DNA of 64,000 nt from Nocardioides sp. PD653-B2 (GCF_002117935.1 NZ_BDJE01000022.1:62001-126000), one strand, 5' to 3'. Positions 49,557 to 58,919 are shown, counted from the stretch's first letter. The notes: a model not told the origin generated them from the letters alone. A program made the numbers and translations.

Positions 49557-50270
49557 TCATGCGGAGAGCGCGAAAATGACGATGAAGCCGAGGAAGAACA
49601 TGCTCGCGAGCAATGGTGTTTCCTCAACTTCGTGAGCTTCGACAAGCAGTTCCTCTGTGACGAGGTACAACAAGGCCGCGGCGCCGAAGGCAAGCACCGG
49701 CGCGAGCACTGTCGGTCCGGCGTCCTGGAGCGCGAGTGCGCCACCGATTGCCCCGACTGCTGTCAGCATTCCAAGGCCACTCGGCACGGCCATCGCGATT
49801 CGTCGAGAGGCACCGCGGCCCTGCAGCTCTGCGGCCACTGATAGGGACAGGAAGAGGATCTCCAGGGTCAGGGCGATCGTCAGGATGATGCCCTTCGATA
49901 GCCCGACTGTGGCGCCGACACCGACGAGGAGTCCATCGACGAACAGGTCGATACCAACGGCTACGACCAAGCCGATGGGAATGATGGCAGTGGTCTTCCT
50001 GGCCTCGAGCTTCTCGGAGAACCTGCCAAGGGCGAGGAAGAATGCGACGCCTGCGCCAAAGGCGATCACGACGCTGACTATGTGTCCGTCCTCGCGCAGG
50101 TCGGGGAGCACCTCGACGGCGACGGCAGCAAAGACCACCCCGGCGGCGAAGTGCTGGATTCCGCTAGCGACTCTGCTCGAGACCTTCGTGAGACCTGCGA
50201 CGGTCGATCCCGTGATCGCGGCCGCAACCGGGAAGCTGACGAGGAGCGCCGCATTGTCTACGGCACTCAC
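49557..50270 (-). CDS. ZIP-family metal transporter
   Basis: 237 residues from a GTG, about eight helices. FAAGVVFAAVAVEVLPDL and GIDLFVDGLLVGVG carry the acidic residues of ZIP transport helices, and EILFLSLSVAAELQGRG is the second. ZIP proteins move Zn/Mn/Fe into the cytoplasm or across membranes. Neighbouring CDF genes suggest metal homeostasis. Confidence 0.85.
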   Translation of the reverse strand: MSAVDNAALLVSFPVAAAITGSTVAGLTKVSSRVASGIQHFAAGVVFAAVAVEVLPDLREDGHIVSVVIAFGAGVAFFLALGRFSEKLEARKTTAIIPIGLVVAVGIDLFVDGLLVGVGATVGLSKGIILTIALTLEILFLSLSVAAELQGRGASRRIAMAVPSGLGMLTAVGAIGGALALQDAGPTVLAPVLAFGAAALLYLVTEELLVEAHEVEETPLLASMFFLGFIVIFALSA

Positions 50271-50357
50271 GGGCGGACGCCGCGCTTGTCCTCGGTGCGT
50301 TTGACCTCGGCGGGCTTATAGGTCACGAGGAGTCCCGGCAACCGGCCCGGAGCGTGT

Positions 50358-51260
50358 TCACCACTTCGTCTCCTCGCACTCCCGACTCAGGCTGGCTTCG
50401 ACCTGCAGCGTGGCGTGCTCGATGTGATGTTGGGTTCGCAATGCCCGATGGGAGGCATCGAGCACGGACTGCGGGCTGGCGCCATCCGTGAGGACGAGGT
50501 GGGCGGTCGCGACATTCATGCCCGACGTCAGCGTCCAGATGTGGAGGTCGTGAACGTCGGCGACACCGTCCACCGATTCCAGGTCGGCCACAACCTGCTC
50601 GATGTCGACATTGTCGGGAACATGCTGGCCGAGCACCGCGAGAACCTCTCGGCCCAGGCTCACGGCGCGGACGGCAACGAAGACCCCGATCGCCAGGGCG
50701 ACCACGGTGTCCCACCAACCGCTCCCAGTTGCTGCCACCAGGACGCCGGCGACGATCACGCCAACACTTCCAGCCGCGTCCGCGACGACCTCGTAGTAGG
50801 CGCCCTTGACGTTGAGCGACTCCGACGCACCGCCCCGGAGCAGCAACATGGAAACGATGTTGATGATCAGCCCGAGCGTGCCCACGACGAGCATGGGACC
50901 GAACTGCACCTCGACGTCAGAGCCAATACGACCGAGCGCCTCGATCACCACGTAGACCGAGACGCCGAGCATCACGAGAACCGTGAAGCCCGACGCGAAG
51001 ATCTCGGCTCGGTATGACCCGTAGGTCCGCCGGCCCGTGGTGTCCGGGCGACTGGCGATCTTGGTGGCGGTCAAGGCAGCGCCAAGCGCGACGACGTCCG
51101 CAGCCATGTGACCGGCGTCCGAGATCAGGGCCAAGGAGTCGGCCAGCAGTCCGTAGGTTAGCTCGACGACGAAGAAGGCTGCCACCATGGCGAAGGCCAC
51201 CGCTAGGCGCCAACGATGATTCGCCCCCGCGCTGCCGCCGTGGCTGTGTCCGTGGCCCAT
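50358..51260 (-). CDS. Cation diffusion facilitator, intact
   Basis: 300 residues from the ATG at 51260. It has MGHGHSHGGS, SLALISDAGHMAADVVAL and YEVVADAAGSVGVIVAG (HxxxD/DxxxD metal sites), then the cytoplasmic domain with DVHDLHIWTLTSGMN. Exports Zn/Cd/Co. The CmtR-like sensor gene lies directly upstream on the same strand, so it is probably metal-inducible. Confidence 0.9.
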   Translation of the reverse strand: MGHGHSHGGSAGANHRWRLAVAFAMVAAFFVVELTYGLLADSLALISDAGHMAADVVALGAALTATKIASRPDTTGRRTYGSYRAEIFASGFTVLVMLGVSVYVVIEALGRIGSDVEVQFGPMLVVGTLGLIINIVSMLLLRGGASESLNVKGAYYEVVADAAGSVGVIVAGVLVAATGSGWWDTVVALAIGVFVAVRAVSLGREVLAVLGQHVPDNVDIEQVVADLESVDGVADVHDLHIWTLTSGMNVATAHLVLTDGASPQSVLDASHRALRTQHHIEHATLQVEASLSRECEETKW

Positions 51261-51297
51261 GTTCAGCGCACCTCTCCGCGAGCCATCCGGATGTGCG

Positions 51298-51660
51298 TCA
51301 TGCGCCGACTCCGACGTTGGGGCACAGCGTGACGGCCTCACCGGTCGCCTCGAGGACGAACTCGGCTGCACGGAACAGCTCATTGAGCGGGACGGTCTCC
51401 ACGAGTGAATAGACCGAGGCGCGCCCCTGAGGTTGAGACTCCACCAGACCGCAATCCCTCAAGCACGCGAGGTGGGTAGACACCGTCGACTGGGCCAAAC
51501 CGAGATGGCTGACCAAGTCGACGACGCGGTGCGGGCCCAGCGTCAGGTGGCGCAAGATCGCCAGCCGCGAAGGATCGCCGAAGGCGCGGAACAGGCAGGC
51601 AGCCGCCGTTAGCGAATCGACCTCGATCGTCGGATCGACTGTTGCAGATGCCATCGTCAT
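51298..51660 (-). CDS. ArsR/SmtB-family metal sensor, CmtR-like, copy 2
   Basis: 120 residues, STHLACLRDCGLV in the recognition helix (two Cys as in CmtR) and VTLCPNVGVGA at the end (third Cys). It is a paralogue of the sensor at 18792. A palindrome (51665-51675) abuts its start. Expected signal Cd(II)/Pb(II) and expected target the following CDF exporter. Confidence 0.85.
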   Translation of the reverse strand: MTMASATVDPTIEVDSLTAAACLFRAFGDPSRLAILRHLTLGPHRVVDLVSHLGLAQSTVSTHLACLRDCGLVESQPQGRASVYSLVETVPLNELFRAAEFVLEATGEAVTLCPNVGVGA

Positions 51661-51664
51661 ACAC

Positions 51665-51675
51665 CGATATTATCG
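51665..51675. promoter_or_regulatory. Short palindrome upstream of CmtR-like copy 2
   Basis: CGATATTATCG, 5-base arms around one central base, 4 bases before the ATG. Candidate operator core for autoregulation. Confidence 0.45.
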
Positions 51676-51724
51676 TCTTTGAGCGAGTAAGTCGAGAGCG
51701 AAACGGGTGACCACCAACCACCTA

Positions 51725-51743
51725 CTACGATGATGCATAGTAG
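51725..51743. promoter_or_regulatory. BlaI-type operator, site 7
   Basis: CTACGATGATGCATAGTAG: right half perfect, left half one mismatch. It lies 41 bases before the DUF3105 start at 51785, upstream of the DUF305/copC/copD genes. Confidence 0.75.
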
Positions 51744-51784
51744 TTCCCCCGTCCATGACCTCTCGCAAATCTGGAGCCCAACAG

Positions 51785-52450
51785 ATGGGTACACCGAACC
51801 AACCGGGCCGACAGCGCACGGAGCGCGTACAGGAGCTTCGCCTCACGCAGGCGAGGCGTGAACGCCGCCGCACCCTCCTCCTCTGGGCCGGGGTCGCCTT
51901 TGCGCTCGTCTTGATCGCTGCCGGGCTCGGCGTTGCCGCGCGCGAGTCGGGCAGCGTCGAGCAAACCCTTGACACGGCGACGACGCCCACCGCGGACCTG
52001 TCGGCGGTCGAGCAGTACGACGTCAAGAGCGACCACGTCACTGGCCAGCTCGACTATGCGCAGACACCGCCGGCCGGCGGTCCGCACAACCCGATCTGGC
52101 TCAACTGCGCCGTGTACGACACCGCCGTGCCGAACGAGAACGCCGTGCACTCGATGGAGCACGGCGCCATCTGGATTACCTATGACCCAGACTTGCCGGA
52201 GACCGACATCGCGCTTCTTCGCGAAGCGACGCCAGACAGCTACGCGATCTTGTCGCCTTTCGACGGTGCGCCAGCGCCCGTCGTGGCGTCCGCCTGGGGC
52301 GCGCAGTTGCAGTTGGACGGTGCCGATGACCCGCGGCTTGCGCAGTTCATTGCGGCCTATCGCATGGGCGGCAACGCACCGGAGATCGGCGCCTCTTGCT
52401 CGGGCGGCTCCGACGGCACGCTGGCCCTCGACGCGTCGAACGGCATGTGA
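51785..52450 (+). CDS. DUF3105 membrane-anchored protein
   Basis: 221 residues from the ATG at 51785, which has GGAG 8 bases upstream; the in-frame ATG at 51755 has none. Basic N-terminus, membrane helix (LLLWAGVAFALVLIAAGLGV), then the DUF3105 domain with GGPHNPIWLNCAVYD and ENAVHSMEHGAIWITY and a late CSGG. The conserved Cys/His residues suggest a thiol or metal role. It starts a five-gene chain (DUF3105, DUF305, copC, copD) with 4-base overlaps, under a BlaI-type operator. Confidence 0.85.
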   Translation: MGTPNQPGRQRTERVQELRLTQARRERRRTLLLWAGVAFALVLIAAGLGVAARESGSVEQTLDTATTPTADLSAVEQYDVKSDHVTGQLDYAQTPPAGGPHNPIWLNCAVYDTAVPNENAVHSMEHGAIWITYDPDLPETDIALLREATPDSYAILSPFDGAPAPVVASAWGAQLQLDGADDPRLAQFIAAYRMGGNAPEIGASCSGGSDGTLALDASNGM

Positions 52451-53211
52451 TCTCAGTGGACCTACTGGGGAGCGCGGCGCCAAGGGCTCGTGGACGCCGG
52501 GCGGGGCTCGCCGCCCTGGGCGTCGCCCTGTTGACTCTGGCCGTCGTCGCGGGCTACTTGGCGGGGACTCAGGCGGAGGGGTCTGCAGCAAGAGAAGGCG
52601 GCAACAATGCTTCTTCGACCGTCACCACGGCATCGCAGCCGAACGAGGCCGACATCGGCTTCGCCCGTGACATGCAAGTGCATCACGCCCAAGCCGTGGA
52701 GATGAGCTTCCTGATCCGTGATCGGAGCACCGATCCGATCATCGACACGATCGCCTACGACATCATCACCAGCCAGCAACAGCAGATGGGACAGATGTAC
52801 GCCTGGCTGGCGATGTGGGACGTGCCCCAGACCGGGGACGAACCGCGCATGGCGTGGATGGTCAACAGCGAGTCGTCATCGGCAACGCCGGAGATGCCTG
52901 GTCACGATATGGACGATGGTTCCGCGATGCCAGGTGACATGGACATGGACATGGGTTCCGCGCCGATGCCTGGAATGGCGACTGAAAGTCAGCTCACACA
53001 ACTGCGCGGAGCAGATGGTCGAGCCGCCGAGCGGTTGTTCCTGCGGCTAATGATCCGTCACCACCAAGGCGGCATTGCAATGGTGCGGGCTTGGGAGACT
53101 CTGGGCAACAGCATGACGGTCGACTACCTGGCCGCGGCGATGATCACGGCCCAGACGGTGGAGATCGGCCAAATGGAGCAGCTTCTTGTCGACCGGCGGG
53201 CCAAGCGATGA
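52447..53211 (+). CDS. DUF305 membrane-anchored protein
   Basis: 254 residues from a GTG (GTGA overlap). An N-terminal helix is followed by the DUF305 four-helix bundle: FARDMQVHHAQAVEMSFLI and FLRLMIRHHQGGIAMVRAW, each with HH. A Met-rich linker (MPGDMDMDMGSAPMPGM) offers copper ligands. No lipobox, unlike the other DUF305 at 34594. Confidence 0.87.
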   Translation: MISVDLLGSAAPRARGRRAGLAALGVALLTLAVVAGYLAGTQAEGSAAREGGNNASSTVTTASQPNEADIGFARDMQVHHAQAVEMSFLIRDRSTDPIIDTIAYDIITSQQQQMGQMYAWLAMWDVPQTGDEPRMAWMVNSESSSATPEMPGHDMDDGSAMPGDMDMDMGSAPMPGMATESQLTQLRGADGRAAERLFLRLMIRHHQGGIAMVRAWETLGNSMTVDYLAAAMITAQTVEIGQMEQLLVDRRAKR

Positions 53212-53798
53212 CAACACCGCGTCGAGGATCTCTCCTGGTAACGCGTGCCGTCGTCGTGGTGACCCTAACCGGGATCGCACTCTTGTCCGGCGCAACCGCG
53301 GCCTCGGCGCATACCGAGCTCGTCTCGTCATCGCCGACTGCCGGCGCCACCTTGGAGGTGGCCCCCCACGACGTCACGCTGACCTTCAACGAAGTAGTCG
53401 CCCCCGACCTTGCGGTCGTCACGCTCGCAATCGATGACGCTCGGCCCCAGTCCCTGACTGTGGAGGTCGGGGAGCCGACAAGCACGGTCGTCGCGACGAT
53501 CCCTGGCCAGGCCGGCACTGCCGAGCCCGGCCAGATTGTGAGCTGGACCGTGTCCTACCGCGTCGCCTCGGACGACGGACACCCGGTGGAAGGGCAACTC
53601 ACCTTCACGGCCCCAAGCCCCGACGCCGCACCGTCAGGCGGACCGGCCGTGTCCAGTGCGAACAGAGGGTCCCACCCCAACGCGTCTGGCAACGGAACCG
53701 ACTGGTCGACGATCGTGCTTGCGGCGGTGACGGTCGGCGGAGTCGCGGTTCTCTGCGGTCTGGTGATCCGGGCGCGACGACGGGCAGAGCCTCAGTGA
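53208..53798 (+). CDS. copC: CopC-family copper resistance protein
   Basis: 196 residues: signal peptide ending ASA, mature start HTELVSSSPTAGATLEVAP (His1 Cu(II) ligand), the beta-sandwich with DVTLTFNEVVAPDL and SDDGHPVEGQLTF (second His/Asp ligands), and a C-terminal membrane helix. Likely binds Cu(II) outside the membrane and hands it to the CopD domain encoded next (ATGA overlap at both ends). Confidence 0.88.
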   Translation: MTTPRRGSLLVTRAVVVVTLTGIALLSGATAASAHTELVSSSPTAGATLEVAPHDVTLTFNEVVAPDLAVVTLAIDDARPQSLTVEVGEPTSTVVATIPGQAGTAEPGQIVSWTVSYRVASDDGHPVEGQLTFTAPSPDAAPSGGPAVSSANRGSHPNASGNGTDWSTIVLAAVTVGGVAVLCGLVIRARRRAEPQ

Positions 53799-55801
53799 GG
53801 CGTTCTGTCGTTGCGATGGGCGCCGCCGCCGTTCCACCGCTGACGGCGATCGCGCTACTGACCGCTACCGGCGGATTCGCCGAGGCGATTCCCGGCCTGC
53901 CGACACCCGGTCGAGCCGTCAGTGTCGGATTGCCACTCATTCAGGCCAGTCGTGACCTCGCGGCAGCATTCACCGTTGGCGCACTTGTCCTCGTTGCCAC
54001 CTGTCTTCCGCCGGATGACCCCACACAGGCCAAGCGGCTTACAGGTCACCGACGACATCTGGTGGACCTGGCCGGTACCTGCGCAGCATTGTGGGCTGGT
54101 CTCAGTCTGGCGCTCGCAGGCTTCACCTACGCCGACCTGGCAGGCGTGGGTCTGGGAGCACCGACTTTCGTCCGCGAAGCGACGTTCTTCACCACGTCCT
54201 ACGAACTGGGTCGCTATCTCCTGACGAGCGCCGCGCTGGCATTGGTCGTCACAGTCGGGGCCCTCGTCGCGCGCCACATCCACACTGCCGGAGTCCTGTC
54301 CGTAGTCGCCCTGATCGGGTTGTGGCCACTGGCGCTGACGGCGCACGGCGCAGGAACGCTGCGGCATGACATTGCAGTCGACGTACAAGCCGCCCACCTG
54401 GTCGGCGTCTCGGTGTGGGTCGGGGGCCTGCTCGGAGTGTGGCTCGTCCATAGCCGTCTCGGCGAGGGTCTGCTGCCGACGGTGCGGCGCTACTCAGTTC
54501 TCGCTGGGTGCTGTTTCGTGCTGGTCAGCCTGTCGGGTGTCATTGCCGCGGCGCTACGACTCAACGACTGGTCGGCGTTGCGTTCGGACTACTCCTTGTT
54601 ACTGGCCGTCAAGGTTGCGGCCCTCATCGTCCTTGGACTGTTCGGCCTCCTGCAGCGCCGGCGCAGCATCGTAGCCATGGCCGCATCGCGACCACATGCG
54701 TTGGCCAAGCTGATCGCCGTCGAGGCTGTCGTCATGCTCGGCGCCACGGGCGCGGCGGTCGCTCTCAACCGGACCGCTCCCCCGGCGCCGTCTGGCGGCC
54801 AGCCGATCCTGACAACTGCCGAGTCGATTCTCGGTTACCAGATGCCTGGTCCACTCGGCGTGGAGGAGTGGTTCACCGCCTGGCAGATCGACAGCTTCTG
54901 GCTACCGATCGCCGCGCTGTCCGTCGTCCTATATGTGGGCGGCGTCGTGCGGCTGCGACGACGGGGCGACGGGTGGCCCCGGTACCGCACCTTTAGTTGG
55001 CTGGTGGGCTGGATGCTTTTCATCTGGGCTACCAACGGCGCCCCCGGGGCCTACGGCCGAGTCCTGTTCAGCATGCACATGGTGCAGCACATGACCCTCG
55101 CGACGACGGTGCCGGTACTGCTGGTGCTCGGCGCCCCGGTGACGCTGGCACTACGCAGTCTTAAACGCCGCTCCGATGGGTCAATGGGCCCGCGGGAATG
55201 GTTGCTCGCCACGGTGCACGCACCGCTCATGCGATTGGTCGCCAACCCGATCGTCACCGGCATTCTCTTCGTCGGCAGCCTCGTCGTCTTCTACTACAGC
55301 TCGCTCCTCGGCCTGTCCCTCGAGACCCACACGGGTCACGTGCTGATGACGTTCCACTTCCTGGTCGTCGGCTACCTGTTCGCTGGGAGCCTGGTTGGTA
55401 TCGACCCGGGACTGCGTCAACCGACCTACCCGTTGCGGGTGCTCATGGTGATGGTCACCTTCGGCTTCCACGCCTTGTTCTCGGTATCACTCATGGCCAG
55501 CAACCAGGTCCTCGCCGAGGATTGGTTCTACCAATTGCCCCGTGACTGGGGTCGGTCGCTGGGTGACGACCAGTACCTGGGCGCGTCGCTGGGCTGGGCG
55601 CTCGGTGACTACCCGCTCGCGCTGCTGGCTGGGGTGCTCGTGGTCCTCTGGGTCAGAGCCGATCGGCGTGAAAGCGCGCGGTTCGACCGGCAAGAGAGCC
55701 GCGATGGAGATGCTCAGCTGCGCAGCTACAACGCCTACTTGGGGCAACTCGCCGACGCCCGCACTGATCGGTCCAGCGATCAGCGCTCGGACGAGTCCTG
55801 A
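53795..55801 (+). CDS. CopD-CtaG fusion membrane protein
   Basis: 668 residues from a GTG. The first half is CopD-like: helices with AAHLVGVSVWVGGLLGVWLV and LKVAALIVLGLFGL. The second half, from about residue 370, is a CtaG_Caa3 domain: FSMHMVQHMTLATTVPVLLVLGAPV, HAPLMRLVANP and LMTFHFLVVGYLFAGSLVG. Both are copper-transport/assembly modules; the fusion is common in actinobacteria. The end overlaps the convergent lnt by 22 bases. Confidence 0.88.
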   Translation: MRRSVVAMGAAAVPPLTAIALLTATGGFAEAIPGLPTPGRAVSVGLPLIQASRDLAAAFTVGALVLVATCLPPDDPTQAKRLTGHRRHLVDLAGTCAALWAGLSLALAGFTYADLAGVGLGAPTFVREATFFTTSYELGRYLLTSAALALVVTVGALVARHIHTAGVLSVVALIGLWPLALTAHGAGTLRHDIAVDVQAAHLVGVSVWVGGLLGVWLVHSRLGEGLLPTVRRYSVLAGCCFVLVSLSGVIAAALRLNDWSALRSDYSLLLAVKVAALIVLGLFGLLQRRRSIVAMAASRPHALAKLIAVEAVVMLGATGAAVALNRTAPPAPSGGQPILTTAESILGYQMPGPLGVEEWFTAWQIDSFWLPIAALSVVLYVGGVVRLRRRGDGWPRYRTFSWLVGWMLFIWATNGAPGAYGRVLFSMHMVQHMTLATTVPVLLVLGAPVTLALRSLKRRSDGSMGPREWLLATVHAPLMRLVANPIVTGILFVGSLVVFYYSSLLGLSLETHTGHVLMTFHFLVVGYLFAGSLVGIDPGLRQPTYPLRVLMVMVTFGFHALFSVSLMASNQVLAEDWFYQLPRDWGRSLGDDQYLGASLGWALGDYPLALLAGVLVVLWVRADRRESARFDRQESRDGDAQLRSYNAYLGQLADARTDRSSDQRSDES

Positions 55802-57273
55802 CGCCGCTTGGTCGCTGCAGCGGCGAGCAGCGCCAGGGCAGCGAGCATGAGGCAGGCGTAGGACGGACCTCGGCCCAGCCTGACTGCGAGCGTCTGATGG
55901 GTGGCGAGTGGCACCGTCACCACCTTCGCGGTACTCACCCGTTGGGGCAGGCGGGCGATGATCGAGCCGTCGGGCGCGATGGCGCCTGACTGTCCATTGA
56001 CCGAGGCCACGACGACCGACCGACCGGTCTCGATGGCTCTCGCCCGGCTGATGGCGAACTGTTGATCCAGCTGGTTCGTGCCGAGGAACATCGCGTTGCT
56101 GGTCTGGATCGTCAGCAGTTCAGCACCCGCTCGCACCTGGGGAGCCAGGACGTCGTCGTAGGCCACGTCGAAGCAGAGCGCGTCACCGACTCGCAGACCG
56201 GCGATGTCCAGCGGCTCGGATGATGAGCCGGGTTGCATCTCGCGGGTGATGGCATCGAGGCGCGGCGAGAAGCCAGCTAACAGACTCCTAAGTGGGATGT
56301 ACTCCCCGAACGGAACAAGGTGTTGCTTGGTGTATCGCTGCGCCTGGGCACCGTCTGCGTCCCAGACCAGGCCCTGGCTGAAGGCCTCATCGGGATCGGG
56401 CGCGTCCGCAATTGCGCCGAGGAAGATGGGAACGCCGCTCACCGACCTCGCGTCGGTGAGTGCTTTAGCTGCCTGCTCGTCCGATGTCGGGTCCACAGCC
56501 GTGGCGTTCTCTGGCCACAGCACGAAGTCGACGCTTGGCGACCCCGCCGCGCGTCGATCAATGGCCAGTTGCCCGGTCAGATCCGCGTGCCTGTCGGTCA
56601 CCTGGCGGTGGAAGCGCACCAGCTCCGTACCATCACCGGGAACGCCGCCCTGCACAATCGCGACGCGGGCAGTGCCCGTCGCCACGGCCGCGGGTGCCAG
56701 CCAGCCGATGAACCAGCTAGTCGCCACGAGGACCAGCACCGAGACAACCTGCCAGTTGCGTCGAGCAGCGCCTGCTGCCAGCAACGCACCGACGGCGCTC
56801 CCGACAAGTGCCACCACAAAGCCCGTACCTGTCACGCCGAGAAGGGCCAACAACCCGGACCAGGGCGAGCCAACCGCGGCATCACCTAGCCGGCCCCAAG
56901 GCAGCCCGCCCAGCGACCACTTCGACCGCACGACCTCGACGGCTATCCACATGACCGCGGCCCAGACGGGCCACCCGGGCAGACGTCGCACGGCGACAAG
57001 CGCGCAGCCGAGGATCGCGAACCAGACCGACACGACCGTCGTCACCAGCACCCAGGCTTCGCTTCCAATCGCATCGCCGAGCCACGCCAACAGTGGTCCG
57101 AAGAAGGCCAACCCGAAGACCCAACCGCGCAGCGCTGCTTGACGGTAGGTCGAACGGGCGACGGCAAAGACAAGCGCCGCGACTCCCAGGGGAGCGAAGT
57201 ACGGCACGGCCACCGGATCGAACGCAGCGCCGAGGCAGAGCCCGCCGGCCAGCGCTACCGCAAGGGGCGGCAT
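55780..57273 (-). CDS. lnt: Apolipoprotein N-acyltransferase, copy 2 (intact)
   Basis: 497 residues: six N-terminal helices, then the nitrilase domain with DFVLWPENATAVDP, QRYTKQHLVPFGEYIP (Lys, Glu), ALCFDVAYDD (catalytic Cys) and ISRARAIETGRSVVVASVNG. It adds the third acyl chain to lipoproteins. Two lnt genes in one locus rich in lipoproteins, one broken, is notable. Convergent overlap with the CopD-CtaG gene. Confidence 0.92.
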   Translation of the reverse strand: MPPLAVALAGGLCLGAAFDPVAVPYFAPLGVAALVFAVARSTYRQAALRGWVFGLAFFGPLLAWLGDAIGSEAWVLVTTVVSVWFAILGCALVAVRRLPGWPVWAAVMWIAVEVVRSKWSLGGLPWGRLGDAAVGSPWSGLLALLGVTGTGFVVALVGSAVGALLAAGAARRNWQVVSVLVLVATSWFIGWLAPAAVATGTARVAIVQGGVPGDGTELVRFHRQVTDRHADLTGQLAIDRRAAGSPSVDFVLWPENATAVDPTSDEQAAKALTDARSVSGVPIFLGAIADAPDPDEAFSQGLVWDADGAQAQRYTKQHLVPFGEYIPLRSLLAGFSPRLDAITREMQPGSSSEPLDIAGLRVGDALCFDVAYDDVLAPQVRAGAELLTIQTSNAMFLGTNQLDQQFAISRARAIETGRSVVVASVNGQSGAIAPDGSIIARLPQRVSTAKVVTVPLATHQTLAVRLGRGPSYACLMLAALALLAAAATKRRQDSSER

Positions 57274-57398
57274 CGTCCGATCGGACGGGCGCGCTCGCTA
57301 TTGGCCGCGCAGTGTCGAGCTCGCTTGCCCACGCTTTGCCTCCCAACAACGCCTCGATCAGCTCCAGGCCGAGCTGACCGAGCAGCGCCCTAGAATAT

Positions 57399-57417
57399 CT
57401 ACTATGCAGCATCGGAG
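57399..57417. promoter_or_regulatory. BlaI-type operator, site 8 (upstream of blaI/M56 pair 2)
   Basis: CTACTATGCAGCATCGGAG: left half perfect, right half two mismatches. It lies 29 bases upstream of the blaI GTG; autoregulation expected. Confidence 0.72.
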
Positions 57418-57446
57418 TTGTGGTCGAGATCGAGGAAGGTGTTGAG

Positions 57447-57827
57447 GTGAAGGGGCTCGGAGAGCTTGAAGCAGCCGTCATGCAGCGACTCTGGGAGTGG
57501 GATCGCCCCGTACCGGTCCGGACTGTCCTCGAGGACTTGCAGCGAGAACGCGCACTCGCTTACACGACGGTGATGACCGTGCTCGACAACCTGCACACCA
57601 AGGGCTTCGTCCAGCGTCACAAGGACGGGCGGGCGTATGTCTACGAGCCCGCGTTCAGTCGGGAACAGCACGCCTCGGAGCTGCTCGGCGAGGTGCTCGC
57701 CCAGTCGAATGACCGGAGCGCGACCTTGCTGCACTTCGTCGGCCAACTCTCCCTTGACGAGGCCGCGACGTTGCGGGCGGCATTGAACGACCCGTCGGGC
57801 GCCGCCGGAACCGAGTCATCACCATGA
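57447..57827 (+). CDS. BlaI/MecI/CopY-family repressor, copy 2
   Basis: 126 residues from the GTG at 57447, chosen because GGAAGG lies 7 bases upstream. LGELEAAVMQRLWEWDRPVPV, YTTVMTVLDNLHTKGFV and GRAYVYEPAF mark the winged helix. Paralogue of the repressor at 43384; again no metal-binding CxC. Overlaps the M56 gene by 4 bases. Confidence 0.9.
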   Translation: MKGLGELEAAVMQRLWEWDRPVPVRTVLEDLQRERALAYTTVMTVLDNLHTKGFVQRHKDGRAYVYEPAFSREQHASELLGEVLAQSNDRSATLLHFVGQLSLDEAATLRAALNDPSGAAGTESSP

Positions 57828-58861
57828 TCGCCGCGATCGCCCTCCTTGTTTTTGCCTCCCTCGCCGTGTCCGGCGCGTCGTTGCTTGCTAACGCAGACTG
57901 GCCGTCGCGCGCGCCGGCTTTGGCGATCTGGGCGTGGCAGTGTCTGAGCGGCGGCGCGGCACTGGCCCTCGTCTTCGCCGGCTTGGCTGTCGCGCTTCCT
58001 GAGACGCCGCTTCGCGCGGCGGTGGCCCGCGCGCTCGAGGCTTGTTCAGTCGCCTTGGCTCGCCACTACTCGACGCCTGGCGGTCTGCCAATCGCCGTCG
58101 CGGCACTCACCATCAGCTTGTTCATCGTCGTTCGCTTCGGCTACATGGTGACTCGCGATGCGTCGATGGCGTGCCGCGCGCGACGACGACAACTCGCGAC
58201 CCTCGGGCTGGTCACCCAGGATCATCCGTCCGGCTTCAAGCTGCTGCCAAACGACCTGCCGATGGTCTTTTGCGTCCCCGGTCGCCGACCAACCGTCGTG
58301 GTGACGCGTGGAGCGATCGAGCAGCTCACGACTCAGCAGCTCGACCTGGTGCTGGCACACGAGCGCCAGCACCTGCACGCCCGGCACGACCTGGCACTGA
58401 CACTTGCAGGCGCACTTGCCCGTACGTTTGGGAACCGTGGGTTGTTCCAGCAGGCCGCTCAACAGATCGCCCAGCTTGCCGAGATGCAAGCTGACGACAC
58501 GGCGCACCGAGTTGGTGACCGGCGTGAGCTAGCCGAAGCGCTCCTGCGCCTGTCGCCAAGCGGCCGCGACCTCAATGCGGGCGCGACCGCTGCCACCGCG
58601 GTCGCCCGGGTGCGGCGCCTGGCAATGCCAGCGGCGCCCCTTATCGCGACCGAGCGTTACACCGCGGCCGTCCTCGGTGCCGCACTGCTGGGAGCGCCGT
58701 TCGGCCTGGCCCTCGCCCCGGCAGTCGAGGCCGCCATCCATGACTGCTGCCCGGTGGTGACGGCCGAGCCGGTGTTTCCCGGTCAGACCGCTGTCAGCCC
58801 GCCAATGCACCCCGCCAGCCGGACCGACCTTCTCGACATACAGCGCCCGTCTCGGCTGTAG
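57824..58861 (+). CDS. M56-family (BlaR1-like) membrane metallopeptidase, copy 2
   Basis: 345 residues, same length as copy 1 at 43746. HExxH motif LVLAHERQHLHARHD near residue 180, followed by LAEMQADDTA. Membrane helices at the start, at about 85-105 and at the C-terminus; no beta-lactam sensor domain. Expected to cleave its BlaI partner upon an envelope signal; a terminal DCCPVV with paired Cys may be part of the sensor. Confidence 0.88.
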   Translation: MIAAIALLVFASLAVSGASLLANADWPSRAPALAIWAWQCLSGGAALALVFAGLAVALPETPLRAAVARALEACSVALARHYSTPGGLPIAVAALTISLFIVVRFGYMVTRDASMACRARRRQLATLGLVTQDHPSGFKLLPNDLPMVFCVPGRRPTVVVTRGAIEQLTTQQLDLVLAHERQHLHARHDLALTLAGALARTFGNRGLFQQAAQQIAQLAEMQADDTAHRVGDRRELAEALLRLSPSGRDLNAGATAATAVARVRRLAMPAAPLIATERYTAAVLGAALLGAPFGLALAPAVEAAIHDCCPVVTAEPVFPGQTAVSPPMHPASRTDLLDIQRPSRL

Positions 58862-58888
58862 ACCCTGCCGGACGGCACCCAGCCCTCT

Positions 58889-58907
58889 CTACTATGTTCA
58901 GTAGTAG
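58889..58907. promoter_or_regulatory. BlaI-type operator, site 9 (upstream of tlpA)
   Basis: CTACTATGTTCAGTAGTAG: left half perfect, right half one mismatch. It abuts the AAGGAGG ribosome site (58908-58914), 12 bases before the ATG, so it blocks both transcription and translation start. Confidence 0.8.
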
Positions 58908-58919
58908 AAGGAGGGCTCG

